Positions 1 through 4,797 of a stretch of DNA of 6,614 bases are shown here, in pieces. The notes below the pieces were generated by a model that was not told the origin of the DNA, did not search any database, and saw nothing but the letters and a program-made list of their open reading frames with translations. The position numbers and the translations under genes are program-made. Within the stretch, counting starts at the first letter, position 1, and every line of letters starts with the position of its first letter. The stretch is from Candidatus Omnitrophota bacterium (lineage in GTDB: Bacteria > Omnitrophota > Koll11 > Aquiviventales > Aquiviventaceae): positions 1-6,614 of the forward strand of contig JAHFGU010000081.1 of the NCBI GenBank assembly GCA_023247285.1, read 5' to 3'.

Positions 1-645
1 CGCGAGCCTGGCGGACGCGAAGGCCTCGAAGCGCAGCGGGCCGTTCGCGAACACCAGGGTCAGGATGCCGAGCAGCAGGCCGGTGTCCCCGATCCGCGTC
101 GTGAGGAAGGCCTTGCGGCCGGCGTCGGCCGCGGCCGGCTTCTCGAACCAGAAGCTGATGAGCAGGTACGAGCACAGCCCGACAAGCTCCCACCCGGCGT
201 AGAGCAGCACGAGGTGGTCCGCCAGCACCAGCGTGAGCATCGAGGCGCAGAAGAGGGCCAGATACGCGAAGAAACGCGGATAGCGCGGATCGCCGCGCAT
301 GTAGCCGGTGGAGTAGACGGCGATGAGCGTGCCGATCACCGTGACGACCACGAGCATGAGCCACGTGAGGCCATCGACGGCCAAGCCGACCGTCCACCGC
401 GGATCGCCCGCCGCGAGCCACGTCCAGCGCAGGGCGAGCGTGCGCCCGGCGGCGATCGCCGGACCCAGCGCCAGGCTCGCCCCGGCGGCGCCGGCCAGCG
501 CCGCGACCGTGATCCACGCGCTGAATCGTCCGAGCCGGCGGCCGAAGAGGGTGAGCGCGCAGAACGCGGCGAGCGGCAACAGCGGAATGAGCGCGATCTC
601 AGGCGTCAGCGCCGCGGGCGCGGCCGGAGAGAGTGCCACGTGCAT
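1..645 (-). CDS. nuoL: NADH:quinone oxidoreductase subunit L, N-terminal part (3' end outside window)
   Basis: The distal, antiporter-like proton-pumping subunit of complex I. Only the first 215 codons are present; the family is usually 600 or more residues. The frame is open to the left edge with no stop. Recognisable NuoL core segments are VDGLTWLMLVVVTVIGTLIAVYSTGYM (about 90-116), the loop-helix HLVLLYAGWELVGLCSYLLI (144-163) carrying the conserved membrane Glu at 153, and FWFEKPAAADAGRKAFLTTRIGD (165-187). Several hydrophobic helices are evident (about 15-34, 43-64, 90-112, 125-150). The ATG at 645 overlaps the nuoK stop, and an AAAGG stretch just upstream could be the ribosome site. The order J-K-L is the standard nuo order, so nuoM and nuoN probably follow outside the window. 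Confidence 0.95.
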   Translation of the reverse strand, partial: MHVALSPAAPAALTPEIALIPLLPLAAFCALTLFGRRLGRFSAWITVAALAGAAGASLALGPAIAAGRTLALRWTWLAAGDPRWTVGLAVDGLTWLMLVVVTVIGTLIAVYSTGYMRGDPRYPRFFAYLALFCASMLTLVLADHLVLLYAGWELVGLCSYLLISFWFEKPAAADAGRKAFLTTRIGDTGLLLGILTLVFANGPLRFEAFASARLA

Positions 646-944
646 CAGCCTTTCAGCAGGTCCACGTGATCCGCGTACACGGTCTTCGCATGGCGGTACA
701 GGCTCAGGATAATCGCAAGGCCGACCACCGCCTCGCACGCGGCCAGCGCGATGATGAAGAGGGCGAACGCCTGCCCGCTCGCTTCCCCGACCCGCCGGCC
801 GAAGACGACAAAGTTGAGCGCCGCGGCATTGAGGATGAGTTCGATGGCCAGCAGCAGGCCGATCGCGTTGCGGCGCGTCAGAATGCCGTACACGCCGAGG
901 CAGAACAGCGCGTGCGCCAGCAGAAGCATGGGCCGCAGGGGCAT
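645..944 (-). CDS. nuoK: NADH:quinone oxidoreductase subunit K
   Basis: A small complex I membrane subunit related to MrpC, part of the proton-translocating channel. Its 99 residues match the family (about 100). Three transmembrane segments are visible, at about 5-22, 27-48 and 60-82. The two membrane-buried glutamates essential in E. coli (E36 and E72) are conserved as E35 in LLAIELILNAAALNF and E71 in AACEAVVGLAI. The ATG at 944 overlaps the nuoJ stop by one base and gives the expected family length; an in-frame ATG at 974 would add ten residues and overlap nuoJ. The TGA stop shares one base with the nuoL ATG (TGATG). Confidence 0.96.
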   Translation of the reverse strand: MPLRPMLLLAHALFCLGVYGILTRRNAIGLLLAIELILNAAALNFVVFGRRVGEASGQAFALFIIALAACEAVVGLAIILSLYRHAKTVYADHVDLLKG

Positions 945-1492
945 TAGTCGCCCGCCGGACGCCGACCGGTCCATGGGTCGGCGATGCCGAACGCGCCGAT
1001 CAGCGCGACGATGAAGACGAGCGACACGACCTCGAACGGCAGCACGAGGGTGGTCACCAATTGCTGCCCGAGCTCGGCCAGGGGCACCGCACGCGCCGCC
1101 GATGGGATCGCGAGGCCTGGGCTAAGCGCGGCGCGCCACGACTCCAGCGCCGGCCAGTCAATCCGCCAGGTCACCGCAGCCAGCAGCGCAAAGAGGCTGA
1201 GCGCGACCAGCGCCGCCGGCACCGCCTGCCGGCTGGCGGGCGCCGCCGGCGAGGCGGCCTGCAGCCGCGCGGTGAGCATGATGGCGAAGACCACCAGGGT
1301 GAGGATCGCGCCGACATAGACGAGGATCTGCGCGAAGGCGAGGAACTCGGCCTCAAGAAGGATGAAGAGCCCGGCCACGCCGAGCAGCACGATTCCGAGG
1401 CTGAGCGCTGCGCGGAAGAGGTTGCCGAGGGTGACCACCCAGAACGCGCCGAGCACCACTAGCGCCGCGAGGATCCAGAATGCCGCCGCCAT
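944..1492 (-). CDS. nuoJ: NADH:quinone oxidoreductase subunit J
   Basis: A membrane subunit of respiratory complex I, at the junction between the quinone-site arm and the antiporter-like subunits. The 182 residues match the E. coli length (184). Five hydrophobic segments are visible, at roughly 3-22, 28-46, 53-75, 90-109 and 145-170. The conserved core is NLFRAALSL (24-32), then LLEAEFLAFAQILVYVGAIL (45-64) with Tyr59 and Gly61 in the segment that forms the pi-bulge helix in known structures. The ATG at 1492 is preferred; an adjacent GTG at 1495 is possible. Neither has a strong ribosome site, so coupling to pyrE 7 nt upstream is likely. The TAA stop shares one base with the nuoK ATG (TAATG). 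nuoI, its usual upstream neighbour, is not here. Confidence 0.94.
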   Translation of the reverse strand: MAAAFWILAALVVLGAFWVVTLGNLFRAALSLGIVLLGVAGLFILLEAEFLAFAQILVYVGAILTLVVFAIMLTARLQAASPAAPASRQAVPAALVALSLFALLAAVTWRIDWPALESWRAALSPGLAIPSAARAVPLAELGQQLVTTLVLPFEVVSLVFIVALIGAFGIADPWTGRRPAGD

Positions 1493-1499
1493 CACCAAG

Positions 1500-2087
1500 T
1501 CAGAGGACGCGGCTCCGGACGCGCCCCGGGCGCGTGACGGGAATCTGTTCGCTGCACAGCGGACATTCGTGCGGCGGGAAGGTCTCGAAGGCCAGCGCGA
1601 AGAGGCGCGTGAACTTGCGGCCTGGGAAGCGGACCTTGCCCCCCGAGCGGTCCACGATGGCCGCGATGCCGACGACCTTGGCCCCGAAGCTTTCAACCAT
1701 GGCCGCGACTTTTCTGGCGGATTCGCCGGTCGTGATGGCGTCCTCGACGATGACGACGCGATCCTTTTTCGTGACCGTGAAGCCGCGGCGCAGCTGCATT
1801 TCGGCATCCACCCGCTCGGAGTACAGCGCGCGGGCGCCGAGCGCGCGCGCCGTCTCAAAGGCCGGGATGATGCCGCCCGAGGCCGGCCCGACCACCACGG
1901 TGGGCTTTTTGGCGCGGAGGCGGCGCGCCAGCTCGCGGCCGATGAGGGTCGCCTGCCGGGGATATTGGAGCACCTGCGCGCACTGGAAGTAGTGGCCGCT
2001 GTGCAGCCCGGAGGAGAGCTCGAAATGGCCCCGCTGCAGCGCCTTGCTCTTGCGGAACATCCTCAGGAGCTGCTCTTTGGTCAACAT
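1500..2087 (-). CDS. pyrE: Orotate phosphoribosyltransferase, 'thermophilic-type'
   Basis: Joins orotate to PRPP to give OMP, the fifth step of UMP synthesis. The 195-residue protein has the PRPP-binding signature VVIVEDAITTGES (111-123) and the GPASGGIIPAFE loop (67-78). The opening HFELSSGLHSGHYF (21-34) and the C-terminal ECPLCSEQIPVTRPG (174-188) are typical of the shorter OPRTase branch annotated as thermophilic type; the name does not prove the host is a thermophile. The Cys-x-x-Cys at 175-178 is conserved in that branch, as I recall it. The ATG at 2087 overlaps the pyrF stop by 7 nt and is preceded by a good GGAGGA site. The TGA stop lies 7 nt before the nuoJ ATG, with no terminator between. 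Confidence 0.95.
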   Translation of the reverse strand: MLTKEQLLRMFRKSKALQRGHFELSSGLHSGHYFQCAQVLQYPRQATLIGRELARRLRAKKPTVVVGPASGGIIPAFETARALGARALYSERVDAEMQLRRGFTVTKKDRVVIVEDAITTGESARKVAAMVESFGAKVVGIAAIVDRSGGKVRFPGRKFTRLFALAFETFPPHECPLCSEQIPVTRPGRVRSRVL

Positions 2088-2818
2088 GCCAGCGCGTCCT
2101 CCATGTCGTGCAGGATGGCCTCTGCCGCGGTCCGCGGGTCGCGCGCGGCGGTGATGGGGCGTCCGATGACCAGCCAATCCGCTCCGGCGCGCAGCGCCTC
2201 GCCCGGCGCAGCGGTGCGGCGCTGATCGTCGCCGGCGCCGCCCGAAGGCCGGATCCCTGGGCACGCGATCCGCAGCCGCGGCCCGAACCGGCGGCGCAAG
2301 GCCGCCGCTTCCTGCGCCGAGGCGACAAGGCCGTCGCACCCGGCGTTCACCGCGCCGTTGGCCAGCGCCATCACCCGCTCGGCGCTTGAGCCGCCGGCGT
2401 CACTGGTCAGCACGGTCACCGCCAACACGCCTGGCCGAGCCGACCGCCAGGCGCCCTCGCGCGCGCCGCGCACCGCCGCCTCCAGCATGGCGCGCCCCCC
2501 CGACGCATGCACCGTCAACAACGCCACGCCCAGGCCTGCCGCCGAGCGGCAGCTCAATGCCACCGTCGACGGAATATCCAAGAACTTCAAGTCCAGCATG
2601 ACCGCAAAGCCGAGCGCGCGTAGCCGCCGCACCGCCTCGGGTCCGCAGGCGGTAAAGAGCGCGCTGCCCACTTTGACCGTGCGCGCGGATCCGCGCAGCG
2701 CGCGGGCCAGCCGCAGCGCCGGCGCCAGGGCCGTCGCATCCAGCGCCACGATGAGCCGCTGCCTGGCGTCGCTGCCCCGCCTACGGGGCGGCGGGCAAGC
2801 GTGGGTGCGCGCGGCCAT
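2081..2818 (-). CDS. pyrF: Orotidine 5'-phosphate decarboxylase
   Basis: Decarboxylates OMP to UMP, the last step of the pathway. The 245-residue protein is a TIM barrel with all family landmarks: VALD (24-27), K49 in VKVG, the catalytic Asp-Lys-Asp set in DLKFLDIPSTV (D76, K78, D81), VTVLTSD (134-140), PGIRP (187-191), DQRR (198-201) and the phosphate-binding IGRPI (218-222). ATG at 2818 lies 2 nt after the pyrD TAA and is the only sensible start; the open frame continues upstream to 3052, but that is antisense-style shadow of pyrD. There is no clear Shine-Dalgarno, so reinitiation after pyrD is likely. The N-terminus carries about 18 Arg/Pro-rich residues before the barrel, more than usual, and they are encoded across a stable palindrome. 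The TGA stop lies inside the pyrE start region (7-nt overlap). Confidence 0.96.
   Translation of the reverse strand: MAARTHACPPPRRRGSDARQRLIVALDATALAPALRLARALRGSARTVKVGSALFTACGPEAVRRLRALGFAVMLDLKFLDIPSTVALSCRSAAGLGVALLTVHASGGRAMLEAAVRGAREGAWRSARPGVLAVTVLTSDAGGSSAERVMALANGAVNAGCDGLVASAQEAAALRRRFGPRLRIACPGIRPSGGAGDDQRRTAAPGEALRAGADWLVIGRPITAARDPRTAAEAILHDMEDALAC
2097..2102 (-). promoter_or_regulatory. Shine-Dalgarno site for pyrE
   Basis: GGAGGA on the minus strand, 9 nt before the pyrE ATG at 2087 and inside the last codons of pyrF. It is the strongest ribosome binding site in the window and supports the start chosen for pyrE over the longer open frame, which extends to 2339. Confidence 0.7.
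2770..2793. repeat. GC-rich palindrome at the 5' end of pyrF
   Basis: GCCCCG (2774-2779) and CGGGGC (2784-2789) form a perfect 6-bp stem around a CCTA tetraloop. One mismatched position further out, CGC (2770-2772) pairs with GCG (2791-2793). It covers codons 9-17 of pyrF, encoding the Pro/Arg-rich extension. No T-run follows on the coding strand, so it is not a terminator. It might be a repeat-type palindrome or modulate early pyrF translation. Confidence 0.55.
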
Positions 2819-2820
2819 GT

Positions 2821-3735
2821 TTACGTCGTCTGCAGTGATCCGCGCAGCTCGGCGACCGACGCCAGCCGATGCCGAGCCAGATAGCGCTCGATCCCGCGCG
2901 CCACGCGCAGCGGCGCGCGCGGGTCGGCAAAATTCGCGGTCCCCACCGCCACCGCGGCCGCGCCGGCGATCAAGAACTCCAGGGCGTCCTCGGCGCGGGT
3001 GATTCCGCCGACGCCGATGACCGGCACCTGGAGAGAAGGGGCAGTATACCACACGCGATACACGGCTAGGGGGCGGATCGCCGGCCCGCTGAGCCCGCCG
3101 GTAGTGGCCCCCAACCGCGAGCGCCGCGTCGCCGGATCGATGCTCATGCCCGGGAAGGTGTTCGCGATCACCACTGCGGTAGCACCGGCTCGCTCGGCTG
3201 CCTGGGCGATGGGCGCCAGATCCGTCACATCAGGGCTGAGCTTGGCCAAAAGCGGTTTGCCGGTCCGCGCGCGCGCAGCACCCACCATCGCCGCGGTCTG
3301 CTCAGGATCGTGCGCGACCAGGCCGCGGCCGCCGCGCAGATTCGGACAGGAGAGGTTCAGCTCGATGGCATCCACGCGCGCCGCGCGGTCCAGCGCCTGG
3401 ACCAACGCCTGCAACTCTTCCGGGGTTTCTCCCAGGATGCTGACGATGAGCGGCACATCCACGCGCTCAAGCGGGGGCAGCTTCTCCCGCAGGAAGGCCT
3501 CGAGGCCGGCGTTGGCCAGCCCCACGGAGTTCAGCAGGCCGGCAGGGGTGTCGGCGAGCCGCGGCGGCGGATTGCCGGCGCGCGGCGCCAGGGTGAGCGT
3601 TTTCGTGATGATCCCGCCAAGGCGCGCCAGCGGGACCGCGCGCGCGAACTCCGCGCCGTAGCCGAACGTGCCGGCGGCCGCGAGCACCGGGTTGCGGAGC
3701 GTGAGCGCGCCGAGCGACACCCGCAGATCCGCCAT
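2821..3735 (-). CDS. pyrD: Dihydroorotate dehydrogenase, class 1B-type catalytic subunit
   Basis: Oxidises dihydroorotate to orotate using FMN, the fourth step of UMP synthesis. The 304-residue length matches class 1B catalytic subunits. Diagnostic features: NPVLAAAGTFGYG near the N-terminus, the catalytic Cys at 130 in ELNLSCPN (class 2 enzymes use Ser), NTFPGMSID (192-200), GGLSGPAIRPLAVY (213-226) and the FMN phosphate loop GVGGI (241-245) followed by GAAAVAVGTA. There is no N-terminal membrane segment, so it is cytosolic. Class 1B enzymes normally pair with the iron-sulfur flavoprotein PyrK to reduce NAD+. pyrK is not next to it here; two PilZ genes sit between carB and pyrD instead. The gene starts 13 nt after the double-PilZ gene, with a modest TAGGCGG possible ribosome site overlapping that stop, and ends TAA just 2 nt before pyrF. 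Confidence 0.95.
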   Translation of the reverse strand: MADLRVSLGALTLRNPVLAAAGTFGYGAEFARAVPLARLGGIITKTLTLAPRAGNPPPRLADTPAGLLNSVGLANAGLEAFLREKLPPLERVDVPLIVSILGETPEELQALVQALDRAARVDAIELNLSCPNLRGGRGLVAHDPEQTAAMVGAARARTGKPLLAKLSPDVTDLAPIAQAAERAGATAVVIANTFPGMSIDPATRRSRLGATTGGLSGPAIRPLAVYRVWYTAPSLQVPVIGVGGITRAEDALEFLIAGAAAVAVGTANFADPRAPLRVARGIERYLARHRLASVAELRGSLQTT

Positions 3736-3748
3736 GACGGCTGACCGC

Positions 3749-4450
3749 CTACGGCCGCCGCCGCAAAAACTGCACCAGCATGTCGATGGCCGCCTGCTGG
3801 TCCGGGGAGACGTTCACGAACTCGGCGGCGCAATCGTACGCGCCGGCAACCGATCGGCAGCGCACCACGACACCCCGCAATGAGAGCGGGGCGCGGAAGC
3901 TGGGCAGCGTGATCTGGATCTCCAGCATCTGGTCCTCATAGAACAGGTCGGCCGTCTGGAACCCGATGCCGCCGGCGCTCACGTCCATCGTGTAAACCAG
4001 CCGCCACCCCTCGCTCAGCGCCCCGTAGGCCCGGCAACGGACATCGAACACCTCCGGGACCCGGTCAAATCGCCGCTGCTCCGATTTTTTGATCGGCGCG
4101 GCTCCCGGCTTCACCTCGGCCCGCAGGAACTCCACCATCCGATCGATCGCCGCTTTCTGCTCCAGCGACAAGTCCAGGAACTCCACGCCGGCTTCGATGA
4201 TGCCAGCGGCGGGCATGGCGGTCCACACGACGCGGCCCTGCGAGTTCAGCGCGCCCTCCAGCCCTGGTATCTGGAACTTCAAATCGAGGACCATCGCCGC
4301 TTCCAGCGGCAGGTCGGTGCGGAACCGCATCCCGCTGGCGCTGAGGTTCATCACCGACATGGGGTTCCAGAGCTCCGTGAATACGCCCGCCTGCCTGAAC
4401 TGCCCGTTGAAGTCGTGCGGCACGCGCGGAAACGACCGGCGCTCGCTCAT
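3749..4450 (-). CDS. Tandem double PilZ-domain protein
   Basis: A 233-residue cytoplasmic protein built of two PilZ domains. Domain 1 (about 1-110) has RxxxR at R5-R9 and NxSxxG at N35-S37-G40, with Asn replacing the usual Asp. Domain 2 (about 122-233) has RxxxR at R126-R130 and DxSxxG at D156-S158-G161. The starts ERRSFPRVP and EQRRFDRVP align with each other, and both halves end in a matching helix (AAIDRMVEFLR at 100-110, AAIDMLVQFLR at 220-230), indicating internal duplication. The linker is a short charged or Pro/Ala stretch (about 111-123). The ATG start at 4450 is fixed by the ATGA overlap with the upstream PilZ gene and by the conserved MSERR opening; the frame stays open further upstream but that stretch is a shadow of the upstream gene. 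pyrD begins 13 nt after its TAG. Function is unknown beyond likely c-di-GMP sensing. Confidence 0.88.
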   Translation of the reverse strand: MSERRSFPRVPHDFNGQFRQAGVFTELWNPMSVMNLSASGMRFRTDLPLEAAMVLDLKFQIPGLEGALNSQGRVVWTAMPAAGIIEAGVEFLDLSLEQKAAIDRMVEFLRAEVKPGAAPIKKSEQRRFDRVPEVFDVRCRAYGALSEGWRLVYTMDVSAGGIGFQTADLFYEDQMLEIQITLPSFRAPLSLRGVVVRCRSVAGAYDCAAEFVNVSPDQQAAIDMLVQFLRRRP

Positions 4451-4797
4451 GCTGATCGCTTGAGGAAATGCTGCACCGCTTGGTCTAGCAGCGCCTGCGA
4501 GGCCCCGTCCGGCGCTGCGAAGCTCACCCCGACCTTCGCCAGCCCGAGCGTGCCTCCTGCCGTGACCCACGCCACCTGCCCAACCATCGCCACCGGCACC
4601 GGCGAGCCGGGCAGCAGGAAGTGCAGCTCCAGCGCCTGCCCCTTGGCCAGCGGCCGATCCGAGAGAAACCTGGCCCCCTTGGCGCTCAGATCGAGCAGCG
4701 GGGTCACGCTCCACGAGGCGGTCGCCGACTGGGCCGGACGGTACCGCAGCATGAAGGGATGCCGGATGCGCGCGCTGCCGCGCTGCTCGGCGCTCAT
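4447..4797 (-). CDS. Single-domain PilZ protein
   Basis: A 116-residue soluble protein that is essentially one PilZ domain, the family that binds cyclic di-GMP and passes the signal to a partner. The two hallmark binding motifs are present: RxxxR (R6-R10, with a further Arg at 12) and DxSxxG (D36, S38, G41 in LDLSAKGARF). Beta-strand-like segments follow (ALELHFLLPG, MVGQVAWVTA, AKVGVSF), and a C-terminal amphipathic helix ends LLDQAVQHFLKR. There is no signal peptide or membrane segment, so it should be cytoplasmic. Its ATG overlaps the carB stop as ATGA and its own TGA overlaps the next ATG in the same way, so its translation is probably coupled to carB. An AGGTGG stretch just upstream could serve as a ribosome binding site. 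The specific target is unknown; calling it a c-di-GMP receptor is inference from motifs. Confidence 0.88.
   Translation of the reverse strand: MSAEQRGSARIRHPFMLRYRPAQSATASWSVTPLLDLSAKGARFLSDRPLAKGQALELHFLLPGSPVPVAMVGQVAWVTAGGTLGLAKVGVSFAAPDGASQALLDQAVQHFLKRSA

Noticed and set aside
944..1858. Longer NuoJ starting at 1858
   Set aside because: The extra N-terminus is a Ser/Arg-rich shadow of pyrE. NuoJ begins with its first membrane helix, which matches a start at 1492 or 1495.
2770..2793. Intrinsic terminator between pyrD and pyrF
   Set aside because: The stem lies inside pyrF coding sequence and no T-run follows on the coding strand.
2081..3052. Longer pyrF starting at 3052
   Set aside because: The extra 78 residues lie inside pyrD in another frame and are Arg/Gly-rich shadow sequence; the ATG at 2818 follows the pyrD stop directly.
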